From contig NZ_CP125370.1 in the NCBI RefSeq assembly GCF_030034735.1, forward strand, positions 2,480,001 to 2,544,000: 64,000 nucleotides of DNA, written 5' to 3'. Each line of letters opens with the position of its first letter. Positions within the stretch are counted from its first letter, which is position 1. Source of the stretch: Paenibacillus sp. RC334 (lineage in GTDB: Bacteria; Bacillota; Bacilli; Paenibacillales; Paenibacillaceae). A model generated the notes under the pieces. It ran no database searches. It had not been told where the DNA came from and was given only the letters and a program-made list of their open reading frames with translations. Below are positions 17,798 to 27,170 of the stretch, piece by piece. The position numbers and the translations under genes are program-made.

Positions 17798-19867
17798 ATG
17801 GTACAAAGTCTGTGGAATTCTTCACAAGCATCTGAGCAAAAAAACACGCTGGAACAGCTCGTATATCGTTCTAACCTTATCGGCACAGACAGGAGCGTGT
17901 GTAACTGGGGAGGCGGCAATACTTCGGCCAAAACGACGATACAGGATTTTCGCGGGCGTGAAGTAGAAGTAATGTACGTCAAGGGCAGCGGTTCCGATCT
18001 TGCTACGATGAAAGCGCATAACTTTACAGGGCTTCGTATGGAGGATATCCGTCCCTTGTTCGAAAGGGAAGATATGTCTGACGAGGATATGGTCGCGTAT
18101 CTGGCGAATTGTATGATAGATGCCAAGCATCCGCGTGCTTCGATTGAGACACTATTGCACGCTTTTTTACCTTTTAGACATGTGGATCATACCCACCCGG
18201 ACGCAATTATCAGCTTGTGCTGTGCGCATAACGGCAAGGAAATTGCGAAAGAGATTTTCGGTGACCGTTTTGTATGGGTACCTTATATTCGTCCTGGTTT
18301 TAAGCTGTCCAAGATGATTGCTCAAGCTGTACTCGATCATCCGCAAGCAGAATTGGTATTGATGGAAAAGCACGGTCTGGTTACATGGGGAGAAACTTCC
18401 GAGGCAGCCTATGCGAAAACCATCGAAATCATTCAAGAAGCAGAAAGCTATATTAAAGCTCGTCAAGAGGAAAAACAGTCGTTTGGAGGCGTAAAATATA
18501 AAGCGCTTACTCCTGAGGAACGCCGCAGTATTGCGTCTAGCGTCATGCCATCCGTTCGGGGAGCGGTCAGTGATGAGAAGCAGATGATCCTTACCTTTGA
18601 TGATGCAGAGGACGTGCTGGAGTTTGTAAATGGTCAGGATTCTGCTGTATTGTCACAGGTCGGGGCAGCGTGCCCGGATCATTTGGTTCATACCAAGGTG
18701 GTGCCGTTTTTTGTAGACTGGACACCGGACGTGGAGGATGTCGAGAGTTTAAAAATAAAGCTCGTAGAGGGTATCGCAGCCTATAAGGAGCAATACCAAG
18801 CCTATTTTGAACGCAATCGGCATGAAGGAGACGTTATGTTTGAGGCCGCGCCACGTGTGATTTTAATCCCGGGCATCGGCATGATTAACACAGGCAAAAG
18901 CTGGAGCAACGCACAGGTGAGTGGCGCTTTGTATCATCGTGCTATCGCGGTGATGCGGGGTGCGACGGCGTTAGGACAGTTTGTTTCGCTCAGTGAAAAC
19001 GAATCGTATAACGTGGAATACTGGCCCTTGGAGTTGTATAAGCTGTCACTCGCTCCGGCAGAAGCGGAATTTTCACGCAAAATCGCGCTCATTACAGGCG
19101 GTGCAGGCGGAATCGGCAGTGCAACCGCACGCCGTTTGGTGGATGAAGGAGCACATGTCGTGCTGGCCGACCTGAATCTGGAAGGCGCGCAAAAGGTGGC
19201 CTCCGAGCTGAATGACCACTACGGAGAAAACCGCGCTATTGCAGTTAAAATGGATGTGACGCAGGAGGACCAGATTCAGGATGCCTATGCGGAAACCGCG
19301 CTAACCTACGGTGGTGTGGATATCATCGTCAACAATGCGGGGCTGGCCACCTCCAGTCCATTCGACGAAACATCATTAAAGGAATGGAATTTGAACATAA
19401 ACGTGCTGGGCACAGGTTATTTTTTGGTAGCACGGGAAGCGTTCAAGCTGATGAAGGAGCAGACACTTGGCGGCAGCATGGTGTTCGTCGGCTCGAAAAA
19501 CTCCGTCTATGCAGGTAAAAATGTAACGGCCTACAGCTCGGTCAAGGCGCTGGAAGCGCATCTCGCCCGTTGTATTGCCGCAGAAGGCGGCGAATACGGC
19601 ATTCGGGTAAACACGATTTTGCCGGACGCGATTCTGCAAGGCTCCGCCATCTGGAACTCCAACTGGCGCAACGAACGCGCCGCCGCCTACGGCATCGAGC
19701 CAGACCAACTGGAAGAACACTATCGCAAGCGGACGACGCTACTGGTAAACATTTACCCGCAGGATATCGCCGAGGGCATTGCCTTTTTCGCCTCATCCAA
19801 GGCGGAAAAAACGACAGGCTGCATGCTCACTATCGACGGCGGCGTACCCGCTGCCTTTACACGCTAG
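17798..19867 (+). CDS. rhaEW: Bifunctional rhamnulose-1-phosphate aldolase / L-lactaldehyde dehydrogenase
   Basis: 689 residues, two domains. Residues about 1-420 are a class II aldolase: VCNWGGGNTSAKTTI, GSGSDLATM, and zinc ligands in the HVDHTHPDAI motif near residue 128. From about 428 a short-chain dehydrogenase follows, with the Rossmann loop TGGAGGIGSATARRL near 431, NNAG near 510 and catalytic YSSVK near 579. The aldolase splits L-rhamnulose-1-phosphate to DHAP and L-lactaldehyde; the dehydrogenase half oxidises the latter to L-lactate. This fusion is the RhaEW (YuxG) type of Bacillus. The ATG at 17798 follows GGAGGT. First gene of the rha set, with rhaA 300 bp downstream. A 109-bp relic of it lies at 4.6 kb. 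Confidence 0.93.
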   Translation: MVQSLWNSSQASEQKNTLEQLVYRSNLIGTDRSVCNWGGGNTSAKTTIQDFRGREVEVMYVKGSGSDLATMKAHNFTGLRMEDIRPLFEREDMSDEDMVAYLANCMIDAKHPRASIETLLHAFLPFRHVDHTHPDAIISLCCAHNGKEIAKEIFGDRFVWVPYIRPGFKLSKMIAQAVLDHPQAELVLMEKHGLVTWGETSEAAYAKTIEIIQEAESYIKARQEEKQSFGGVKYKALTPEERRSIASSVMPSVRGAVSDEKQMILTFDDAEDVLEFVNGQDSAVLSQVGAACPDHLVHTKVVPFFVDWTPDVEDVESLKIKLVEGIAAYKEQYQAYFERNRHEGDVMFEAAPRVILIPGIGMINTGKSWSNAQVSGALYHRAIAVMRGATALGQFVSLSENESYNVEYWPLELYKLSLAPAEAEFSRKIALITGGAGGIGSATARRLVDEGAHVVLADLNLEGAQKVASELNDHYGENRAIAVKMDVTQEDQIQDAYAETALTYGGVDIIVNNAGLATSSPFDETSLKEWNLNINVLGTGYFLVAREAFKLMKEQTLGGSMVFVGSKNSVYAGKNVTAYSSVKALEAHLARCIAAEGGEYGIRVNTILPDAILQGSAIWNSNWRNERAAAYGIEPDQLEEHYRKRTTLLVNIYPQDIAEGIAFFASSKAEKTTGCMLTIDGGVPAAFTR

Positions 19868-19886
19868 AAAATGGGAGAGTATTAAA

Positions 19887-19920
19887 AACGTAAATAAGTA
19901 ATAATAACTTATTTACGTTT
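19887..19920. terminator. Perfect 14-bp hairpin after rhaEW
   Basis: AAACGTAAATAAGT (19887-19900) and its exact complement (19907-19920) form a stem with a 6-base loop. It is AT-rich and lacks an adjacent long T run, so it may attenuate rather than fully stop transcription into rhaA. Confidence 0.5.
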
Positions 19921-19984
19921 CGCATTTTGTGTTTTTCCGAAAATGCACACCCAAAACATAAAAAGAGAAGTGACTTTATGGGTA

Positions 19985-20140
19985 GGCAGCAGCGGAGCGG
20001 GCGGAATTGTTCTGAAGAAGCGTAGCGTTCGCCTTTATCCCCGGATTTTTACCTTTATATGTTCTATAAAATAAAAAAATCCGGGGATAACAGCGATCGG
20101 AAGAACAATCCGCACGCGAAGCGACTCCCCCACCTCCATA
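19985..20140. repeat. Intergenic palindromic repeat element (rhaEW-rhaA)
   Basis: Nested inverted repeats: an inner perfect 16-bp stem at 20035-20050 and 20075-20090 (core ATCCCCGGAT), and outer arms around 20000-20013 and 20100-20114 (GCGGAATTGTTCT against AGAACAATCCGC). The module GAAGCGTAGCGTTCGCC at about 20016-20032 recurs, inverted and with one change, at 23827-23845. It behaves like a dispersed REP/BIME-like element, not a gene. Confidence 0.6.
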
Positions 20141-20170
20141 ACTCACTTCTTTTTCCAAGGAGGAACCACG

Positions 20171-21391
20171 ATGAGTGACAAAGCGTACGCTTTATTCGAG
20201 GAACAGCAGCAACAAAGGGGCATTGACCTGGAACAAGTAAAGTCAAAGCTGAAAGCGCTTAGCATAGAAACCCCATCATGGGGCTATGGCGACTCAGGTA
20301 CACGGTTTAAAGTTTTTCAAAAAACAGGCGTGCCGCGTGATCCGTTCGAAAAGCTGGAGGATGCCGCACAGGTTCATGCAGTAACCGGATTGTGTCCATC
20401 GGTCGCCATTCATATCCCGTGGGATAAGGTGGATAATTACGGCAAGCTCCGCAGTCATGCCGAAAGCCTCGGACTGCGGCTTGGGGCGGTTAATCCGAAT
20501 CTGTTTCAGGATGAAGATTACATGCTCGGCAGCGTCACCAATGTAGACCCGGCAATCCGCCGCAAGGCAACAAACCACTTGCTGGAATGTGTGGACATTG
20601 CGAAGGAAACAGGTTCCAACGATTTTAGCCTGTGGTTTGCAGACGGAACAAACTATCCGGGTCAGGGAGACATCCGCAAGCGGAAAAATTGGATGCTGGA
20701 AGCACTCAGCGAAATGTATAAGGCGCTTACACCTGATATGCGCATGCTGATTGAATACAAGGCGTTCGAGCCAGCCTTTTATCATACGGATATTGCCGAC
20801 TGGGGCATGGCGTACAATTACGCGACCAAGTTGGGACCGCAGGCACAGGTGCTTGTGGATACAGGGCATCATCTGCCAGGAGCTAACGTGGAGCATATTG
20901 TCGCGTTTTTAATTGATGAGAAGCGACTGGGCGGCTTTCATTTTAATAGCTACAAATATGCGGATGATGATCTCATCGTGGGCTCCGCGAATCCGTATGA
21001 GCTGTTCTTGATTTTTTATCAAATTTTAAATGCAGCTCAGGATGTGGATACGGATATCCGACATACGGTGGACAAAATCGCTTATTTGATCGACCAGTCG
21101 CACAATATTGAACAAAAAATCCCGGCGATGATTCGATCAGTGCTGAATGTGCAGACACAATATGCGAAGGCGCTGCTGATCAATCATGCAGAGGTGGAGG
21201 AAGCGGCGAGCCGTCAGGATGTGCTGGGTGCGGAGGATGCTGTGCGCAAAGCGTTTGAGTTCGACGTTGCACCATTGCTCAAGGCAATACGTGAGGAGCA
21301 AGGGCTACCCGCTGATCCGATGAAAGCCTATTTAGCGTCTGATTATGGCACGCAGATTTTGCAAAGAGGCAAGGGTGGTGCAAGCTGGTGA
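20171..21391 (+). CDS. rhaA: L-rhamnose isomerase
   Basis: 406 residues of the RhaI-type L-rhamnose isomerase (TIM barrel, metal dependent), which converts L-rhamnose to L-rhamnulose. Recognisable are TPSWGYGDSGTRFKVF near residue 35, AIHIPWD near 80, LWFADGTNYPGQ near 155, the metal-site glutamate in LIEYKAFEP near 197, the DTGHHLPG loop near 235 and GGFHFNSYKYADDDL near 257. The ATG at 20171 follows AAGGAGG. The stop overlaps the GTG of rhaB by 4 bp, so the two are coupled. Confidence 0.93.
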   Translation: MSDKAYALFEEQQQQRGIDLEQVKSKLKALSIETPSWGYGDSGTRFKVFQKTGVPRDPFEKLEDAAQVHAVTGLCPSVAIHIPWDKVDNYGKLRSHAESLGLRLGAVNPNLFQDEDYMLGSVTNVDPAIRRKATNHLLECVDIAKETGSNDFSLWFADGTNYPGQGDIRKRKNWMLEALSEMYKALTPDMRMLIEYKAFEPAFYHTDIADWGMAYNYATKLGPQAQVLVDTGHHLPGANVEHIVAFLIDEKRLGGFHFNSYKYADDDLIVGSANPYELFLIFYQILNAAQDVDTDIRHTVDKIAYLIDQSHNIEQKIPAMIRSVLNVQTQYAKALLINHAEVEEAASRQDVLGAEDAVRKAFEFDVAPLLKAIREEQGLPADPMKAYLASDYGTQILQRGKGGASW

Positions 21392-22863
21392 GCATCCTCG
21401 CATATGATCTGGGGGCAAGCAGCGGCAGGGTTCTGCTCGGTCGATTGACGGATTCACGTATAGAGGTGGAGGAAATCCATCGCTTTTCGAATGATCCGGT
21501 CAAGGTCGGGGAGCGTCTGCACTGGGATATTTTGCGTCTGTATCACGAGGTTCAGCAAGGACTGCTCAAAGCTAAGCACATGGGAGTGAACCCGTCCAGT
21601 CTGGCGATTGATTCCTGGTCGGTCGATTTTGGACTGATTGGAGAAGCCGGAGAATTGCTGGGTAACCCTTATCATTATCGGGATTGGCATACCCACGGGG
21701 TGATGGAGGAAGTACAGGGTCAGCTGGGCAAGGAGTTTATTTTTCAGCGCACAGGGATTCAGTTTTTGACCTTTAATACGATGTTTCAGTTGGCTGCTAT
21801 GCGAAAAGCAAAATCGCCGCTGTTGGAGCAGGCAAAGCATTTCTTGATGATCCCTGATTTGCTGCGGTATTTTCTAACGGGTGAAATGCACAATGAGTTT
21901 TCCAATGCGACTAGCACGCAGTTATATAATCCGTTGCAGCAGGCATGGGATCATGAGTTATTGTCTAGTATCGATATTCCCCATTCCTGGTTTGGAAAGG
22001 TACTGGAGCCGGGAAGTGCCGCAGGTACGATCCGTTCCTCGGTCATGACTGATCTGGGCATCGGAGCGATTCCTGTTATTGCGGTAGCGGAACATGATAC
22101 AGGATCGGCTGTAGCTGCGGTGCCTGCGCTGGAACGATCATTTGCGTATTTAAGCTGCGGAACGTGGTCTCTGATGGGAACGGAAACCCCGCAGCCTGTG
22201 ATCAACGAGGATACGCTTCGATTTAATTTTACGAACGAAGGCGGGGTGGGCCGAACCTACAGGTTGCTTAAAAATATTATGGGCTTGTGGATTTTACAGG
22301 AGGCACGCAGAGAGTGGGAGCGTCAAGGAACTTCCTATTCTTTCCCCGAGCTGGTACACATGGCGGAGCAGGCTCCGGCGTTTGCTTCATGGATCGACCC
22401 GGACGATGAACTGTTTCTGCATGCCGGAGATATGAGAACACGCATACGCCAATATTGCCGTAATACCGGGCAGCCTTTGCCGGAGACACCGGGGGAGGTC
22501 ACACGCTGTATTTTGGAAAGTCTGGCGTTGAAGTACCGTTACGTTTTGGAGCTTACGGAACGGGTGTCAGGACAACGGTTTAACGGGCTGCATATGGTCG
22601 GTGGGGGAATTCAAAATCGGCTGTTGTGCCAATGGACGGCTAATTCGATTCAAAAACCCGTGTGGGCTGGACCCGCAGAAGCAAGCGCAATCGGCAATCT
22701 TGCGGTACAATGGATGGCACAGGGAAAGTTCGCCGATATATGGGAAGCACGCCGGGTCATCGCGGATTCTATTTCCGTAGAGGTATATGAACCTGCCGAG
22801 TCGGAAGCGTGGGAGGATGCCTACGGACGATTCCGGCGTGTGGCGGGACTTTTTGTACATTAA
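21388..22863 (+). CDS. rhaB: L-rhamnulokinase
   Basis: 491-residue FGGY-family sugar kinase that phosphorylates L-rhamnulose to rhamnulose-1-phosphate. It starts SILAYDLGASSGRVLLGRL (phosphate-binding loop). Further landmarks are SLAIDSWSVDFGLI near 75, AEHDTGSAVAAVPA near 235, SCGTWSLMGTE near 257 and the C-terminal GGGIQN and AEASAIGNLAVQ nucleotide-binding segments. Start is the GTG at 21388 within the rhaA stop. It precedes a DeoR regulator by 20 bp. Confidence 0.93.
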   Translation: MSILAYDLGASSGRVLLGRLTDSRIEVEEIHRFSNDPVKVGERLHWDILRLYHEVQQGLLKAKHMGVNPSSLAIDSWSVDFGLIGEAGELLGNPYHYRDWHTHGVMEEVQGQLGKEFIFQRTGIQFLTFNTMFQLAAMRKAKSPLLEQAKHFLMIPDLLRYFLTGEMHNEFSNATSTQLYNPLQQAWDHELLSSIDIPHSWFGKVLEPGSAAGTIRSSVMTDLGIGAIPVIAVAEHDTGSAVAAVPALERSFAYLSCGTWSLMGTETPQPVINEDTLRFNFTNEGGVGRTYRLLKNIMGLWILQEARREWERQGTSYSFPELVHMAEQAPAFASWIDPDDELFLHAGDMRTRIRQYCRNTGQPLPETPGEVTRCILESLALKYRYVLELTERVSGQRFNGLHMVGGGIQNRLLCQWTANSIQKPVWAGPAEASAIGNLAVQWMAQGKFADIWEARRVIADSISVEVYEPAESEAWEDAYGRFRRVAGLFVH

Positions 22864-22883
22864 AGATGTGGAGTGAGATTGCC

Positions 22884-23642
22884 ATGCTGGTTGCAGAAAG
22901 ATATGAGATGATCGTACAGCTCGTCAATGAAAAAGGAAGCATCCGTGTGTCGGAGTTGAGTGAGCTGTGCAAAGTAACGGAGGAAACGATCCGCCGCGAT
23001 CTGGACCGTTTGGAGCAGGCGGGACGGCTACGCCGTTCACATGGTGGAGCAGTCAGCGTCAAAAACGAGCAGCCCGAAACGCCCTATGCGGTACGGGAAA
23101 TTATGAACGCAGAGGAAAAGCGCCGGATTGCCGAGGAAGCGGTAAAGCAGATTCAGCCGCATGATCGTATTTTGCTGGATGCTAGTACAACGGCTTGGTA
23201 TATGGCGTCGATTCTGCCGGATATTCCGTTGACGATATTGACGAATTCGATCCGTGTAGCAACAGAGCTGGCGGGTAAGGAAAAAATCGAGGTCATTTCC
23301 ACCGGAGGACAGTTGCTACAGCGCTCATTGTCATTCGCTGGTCCGCTGGCGGAGCGCTCGTTGGAATCGTATTATGTGGATAAATTGTTTTTCTCCAGCC
23401 AGGGGGTCCATCTGGATCGGGGCATTAGTGAATCGAATGAGCTGCAAGCCCGTTTAAAGCAGAAAATGGTCAGCATTGCAGATCGTGTGATTTTACTGGC
23501 AGATGCAAGCAAATTTGGGCAGCAGGCATTCACGCATGTCGTGAAGCTGTCGCAGGTGTCCGAGATTATTACCGACTCGCGTTTGCCGAATCCGATTCGC
23601 AGTCAATTAGCAGAACTGTCGATTTCGGTTACGGTTGTATAA
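22884..23642 (+). CDS. DeoR-family repressor of the rha genes
   Basis: 252 residues. A DeoR-type N-terminal helix-turn-helix (LVAERYEMIVQLVNEKGSIR, VTEETIRRDLDRLE, RRSHGGAV) is followed by the sugar-phosphate-sensing DeoRC domain (DASTTAWYMASILPD, TNSIRVATELA, then DASKFG near 215). The ATG at 22884 is preferred; an in-frame ATG at 22866 lies upstream. As the last gene of the rha set it probably represses rhaEW-A-B until a phosphorylated rhamnose intermediate binds, like RhaR (YulB) of Bacillus. That role is inferred from context. Confidence 0.85.
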   Translation: MLVAERYEMIVQLVNEKGSIRVSELSELCKVTEETIRRDLDRLEQAGRLRRSHGGAVSVKNEQPETPYAVREIMNAEEKRRIAEEAVKQIQPHDRILLDASTTAWYMASILPDIPLTILTNSIRVATELAGKEKIEVISTGGQLLQRSLSFAGPLAERSLESYYVDKLFFSSQGVHLDRGISESNELQARLKQKMVSIADRVILLADASKFGQQAFTHVVKLSQVSEIITDSRLPNPIRSQLAELSISVTVV

Positions 23643-24163
23643 AGCGGGTAGTTTCCGAAATGAGAATAGAATTTTAAAAGTGCTGAGGGGGAGGGCGCTC
23701 CGCGTTTCATTTGATCTTACGATCGCTGTTGCAGTGGGATTCTTTGATGATGTAAAACATGTATAGGTGAGAATCCCACTGCAAGCTTATGCTTATGATG
23801 AGAGCTTTCCTTTGGAAAGCTTTTAGGCGAACGCTGACGCTTCTCCAGGTTCAAATGAACCGCTTCGCTAGTATCCTCCATAAGTGGATTTTTTTGTAGT
23901 GAGTAGGTAACGGTTCAAACATAGTGACGTCAGACTAACTAAGAGCTCAACAGGAAAAGGTACAACATTTAAGATAATTAGAAAGCGTTTACTTTTCATA
24001 TAAGCTGAACTCGAAAAATTCATATAAAAACGGAGTAGGCGGAATGGTGCTGTACAAGAGAAGCGATTGCGATGGGAAGCACCATCCGACTGCGCAGTGG
24101 CACTAAAGGGAACTTTTCAGTTATAAAGTAATAGCTATTCCATGGACGGAAGGGGTGTCTCGT
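23643..24163. repeat. Repeat-rich intergenic region between deoR and lutA
   Basis: 520 bp without a gene. It holds a 13-bp hairpin (GCAGTGGGATTCT at 23731-23743 with its complement at 23770-23782), a second small stem around AGCTTTCC/GGAAAGCT at 23810-23823, the inverted copy of the repeat module at 23827-23845 (GGCGAACGCTGACGCTTC), and near 24032-24105 another inverted pair (GGCGGAATGGTGCT against AGCACCATCCG). The same architecture is seen before rhaA. A cre site lies at 23980. Confidence 0.6.
23980..23993. promoter_or_regulatory. cre site (CcpA) upstream of lutABC
   Basis: AGAAAGCGTTTACT matches the CcpA consensus TGNAANCGNTNWCA at nearly every position. It lies 170 bp before lutA, consistent with glucose repression of lactate oxidation. 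Confidence 0.6.
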
Positions 24164-24892
24164 ATGAAGGTATCTTTATTTATTACCTGCCTGAGTGATG
24201 CGATTTATCCCAAGGTGGGGGAAGCGATGGCACGCTTGCTTGCCAGATATGGTGTCGAGCTAAATTTTCCAAAGGTGCAGACATGCTGTGGCCAGCCGTC
24301 CTATAACAGCGGCTACTGGGATGAAACGAGGGCAGCGGCGAAAACGATTTTGAAAGCGTTTGACGACAGCGACTTTGTCGTATCGCCCTCCGGTTCCTGC
24401 ACTTATATGATTCATCATTACCCGGAGTTGTTCAAGGATGAGCCGGAATGGCTGGACTCAGCGCGGCGATTGGAGCAAAAGACATATGAATTTACGCAAT
24501 TTATGGTACAGGTGCTTGGCGTGACCGATGTGGGCGCGTCTTTTCCGCATACGGTAACCTACCATCCGTCTTGCCACGGTACCCGTTTGTTGGGCGTGAA
24601 GGAGGAGCCGATGCAGCTACTTGGCAGCGTAAAGGGCTTGCAGCTGGTGCCGCTTCCTTTTGCAGAGGATTGCTGTGGCTTTGGTGGTACTTTTGCGGTA
24701 AAAATGTCGGATATTTCGGGAGCCATGGTGACGGAAAAGGTGGATCATATCAGGGAGACGGAGGCCGAGGTGCTGGTTGGACTGGATATGGCCTGCCTGA
24801 TGAACATTGCGGGAAATCTCCGGTATCGGGAAGAGCCGGTGCGGGTTATGCATCTGGCCGAGCTGCTGTATGAAGGGGTGAAGCACGCATGA
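24164..24892 (+). CDS. lutA: L-lactate oxidation iron-sulfur protein LutA
   Basis: About 242 residues with two cysteine-rich CCG domains (KVQTCCGQPSYNSGYW near residue 40 and AEDCCGFGGTFAVK near 170; YHPSCHGTRLLG near 140). This is the LutA/YkgE form, which together with LutB and LutC oxidises L-lactate to pyruvate. The ATG at 24164 follows GGAAGGGG; a GTG at 24155 is too near. Its stop overlaps lutB by 4 bp. Confidence 0.93.
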   Translation: MKVSLFITCLSDAIYPKVGEAMARLLARYGVELNFPKVQTCCGQPSYNSGYWDETRAAAKTILKAFDDSDFVVSPSGSCTYMIHHYPELFKDEPEWLDSARRLEQKTYEFTQFMVQVLGVTDVGASFPHTVTYHPSCHGTRLLGVKEEPMQLLGSVKGLQLVPLPFAEDCCGFGGTFAVKMSDISGAMVTEKVDHIRETEAEVLVGLDMACLMNIAGNLRYREEPVRVMHLAELLYEGVKHA

Positions 24893-26400
24893 CCGCTGTA
24901 CATTCACATTCGATGAGCCAAAAGGTCAAAAAACGCGCCGAGCTGGCCCTGAACGACGATTTTCTGCGGAATGCGGTCCGTTTCACGACGGAGCGTTTGC
25001 GCAACGGCAAGCTGGCGGCTTCAGAGCAGCACGGAAATTGGGAGGAATGGCGTGAGCGGGGCCGTCAAATTCGGCTGCATACCATTGCCCATCTGGACTA
25101 TTATCTGAACCTGTTTGTGAACAATGCCCGAGCCAACGGGGTGCATATTCATTTTGCCGATACAGCCGCAGATGCTGTACGGATTACGCTGGATATTGCT
25201 GCCCACAATCAGGCCCGGTCTGTTGTTAAATCCAAGTCGATGGTGTCGGAGGAACTGCACTTGAATCAGGCGCTGGAGGGCGTCGATATCGAGACGATTG
25301 AAAGCGATCTTGGTGAGTATATTATTCAGCTTGCAGGCGAGGCTCCATCTCATATCGTCATTCCGGCGATTCACAAAAACCGCTATCAGATTGCCGAACT
25401 GCTGTCCAAAGAAGCGGGGGAGGAACTGTCTGCGGATACGACGATTTTGGCTGGTTTTGTCCGTAAAAAATTGCGTGAAAAGTTTCTGGAGGCAGATATC
25501 GGAATGACTGGCTGTAATTTTGCCATCGCAGAGACGGGTTCCATGGTACTGTTCGAAAATGAAGGCAATGCGCGGATGGTATCCACTTTGCCCAAAACGC
25601 AAATTACGCTGATGGGTATGGAACGGATTATTCCATCATGGACGGATCTGGAGGTAATGGCTACATTGCTGCCACGCTCCGCTACCGGTCAGAAGCTGAC
25701 GATGTATATGTCCGGTATTTCAGGCCCGCGGCGCAGTCAGGATGCCGATGGACCGGAGGAAATGCACATCATCATCGTAGATAACGGACGCTCGCTACAG
25801 CTAGGCAATCCCGAGTTTCAGGAGTTGCTGAATTGCATTCGTTGCGGGGCGTGTCTGAACGCCTGCCCGGTTTATCGCCACATTGGCGGACATGCGTATG
25901 GCGGGACCTATAGCGGACCTATCGGTGCGGTACTTACGCCTGCTTTGCATGGCAACATCGAAGAATGGAACGATATTGCAAGTGCGTCCAGTCTGTGTGG
26001 TGCGTGCTATGAAGCCTGTCCGGTCAAAATACCGTTGCATGACATGCTGGTCTATTTGCGCAGACGCAAAGTTGAGGCTGGACAAGGAGATAAGCTGGAA
26101 GCAGCAGGAATGAAAGGGTTTGCGACCGTTGTTTCCAGCTCGAAACGATTCGCAGCGGCGATTCGACTTGGGCAAATTGCCCAGAAGATGGTCGTCCGTA
26201 AGGGAGAAATTACGCTGAAGCTCGGCCCGCTAAAGGGCTGGAATACGTATCGCGTGGCTCCCTCTCTGGCGAAAAAATCCTTCCGTCAGCAATGGAACAC
26301 CCTCGAACATGAGCTGGAGCAGGAACGTAACGTGATGCAGCCTGACGTTCGCAGCCGAATGGAGACGATTTTGGAAGATAGAAGTAAAGGAGGCAGGTAG
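24889..26400 (+). CDS. lutB: L-lactate oxidation iron-sulfur protein LutB
   Basis: 503 residues. An N-terminal LUD-type domain (KSKSMVSEELHLNQALEG near 120, VFENEGNARMVSTLP near 225) is followed by two 4Fe-4S ferredoxin clusters (CIRCGACLNACPVY near 312 and CGACYEACPVKIPL near 365). It is the central electron-transfer subunit of the LutABC complex. It overlaps lutA by 4 bp and ends 1 bp before lutC, so the three are one translational unit. Next to rhaEW, whose product is L-lactate, it completes rhamnose conversion to pyruvate. Confidence 0.94.
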   Translation: MTAVHSHSMSQKVKKRAELALNDDFLRNAVRFTTERLRNGKLAASEQHGNWEEWRERGRQIRLHTIAHLDYYLNLFVNNARANGVHIHFADTAADAVRITLDIAAHNQARSVVKSKSMVSEELHLNQALEGVDIETIESDLGEYIIQLAGEAPSHIVIPAIHKNRYQIAELLSKEAGEELSADTTILAGFVRKKLREKFLEADIGMTGCNFAIAETGSMVLFENEGNARMVSTLPKTQITLMGMERIIPSWTDLEVMATLLPRSATGQKLTMYMSGISGPRRSQDADGPEEMHIIIVDNGRSLQLGNPEFQELLNCIRCGACLNACPVYRHIGGHAYGGTYSGPIGAVLTPALHGNIEEWNDIASASSLCGACYEACPVKIPLHDMLVYLRRRKVEAGQGDKLEAAGMKGFATVVSSSKRFAAAIRLGQIAQKMVVRKGEITLKLGPLKGWNTYRVAPSLAKKSFRQQWNTLEHELEQERNVMQPDVRSRMETILEDRSKGGR

Positions 26401-26401
26401 C

Positions 26402-27157
26402 ATGAGTGAACAGAATAGACCTTCTGCGCAAGCAAAGGCGGCCCATGAAGCGTGGCTCCATCAAATGGAAGGCGAATCCCGCGCCAAGCAGGTGCGCTTT
26501 ATGGATAGCATTGCAACGAAGCTCAAGCGTCCGCGACAGACGGAGCGGCCCGTGCAGCCGTTTCGCGGCGCACCTGCATTTTGGCACGAATTCGAATGGA
26601 GCGCGGAGCAGCGCATCGAAGAGTTCACCGCCAACTTTACAAGTGTTGGCGGGCATGTCGTGCGTCTGCCGGATCTGGAGCAGACGGCAGACTGGATCGC
26701 GCGCAAGGCGCGTGAGCTGGGAGCGGCCTATATCGTCCGGCAGAATGAGCCGGACTTGGATGCGCTCCAGCTGGAAGCGGCGCTGCCGGAAGTCCGTCTA
26801 TCGGTGTGGAACACCGATCCAGTCGAGGACTGGAAGGCCCGCGCCGCCGAGGCGGATATCGGCATCGTCATTGCCGATGAGGCCGCCGCCTACACCGGAT
26901 CGGTGGCGGTGCTGTCCTCACCGGAGAAGGGCCGCGCGGTCAGTCTGCTGCCAACCGTGCTGATCATTCTCCTTCCACTGGAGCGTCTGCGGACGCGGCT
27001 GGGCGAGATTTTAGGCCGCTTTGACGAAGTAGGACGTGAGCAACTGCCCGCAGGGATTCATTTTATTACCGGACCCAGCCGCTCGTCGGATATTGAAAAT
27101 GATCTGACCATCGGTGTACACGGACCCGGAATCGTTTATACGTTGTTAATAGGCTAG
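26402..27157 (+). CDS. lutC: Lactate utilization protein LutC
   Basis: 251 residues of the LUD family. The C-terminal half carries the characteristic DIGIVIADEAAAYTGSVAVL and FITGPSRSSDIENDLTIGVH signatures. It is the third component of the LutABC L-lactate oxidation complex. GC content of its middle part is higher than that of neighbours. The last gene of the operon, convergent with lacI and 13 bp from it. Confidence 0.93.
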   Translation: MSEQNRPSAQAKAAHEAWLHQMEGESRAKQVRFMDSIATKLKRPRQTERPVQPFRGAPAFWHEFEWSAEQRIEEFTANFTSVGGHVVRLPDLEQTADWIARKARELGAAYIVRQNEPDLDALQLEAALPEVRLSVWNTDPVEDWKARAAEADIGIVIADEAAAYTGSVAVLSSPEKGRAVSLLPTVLIILLPLERLRTRLGEILGRFDEVGREQLPAGIHFITGPSRSSDIENDLTIGVHGPGIVYTLLIG

Positions 27158-27170
27158 TTAATAGGGTGAG

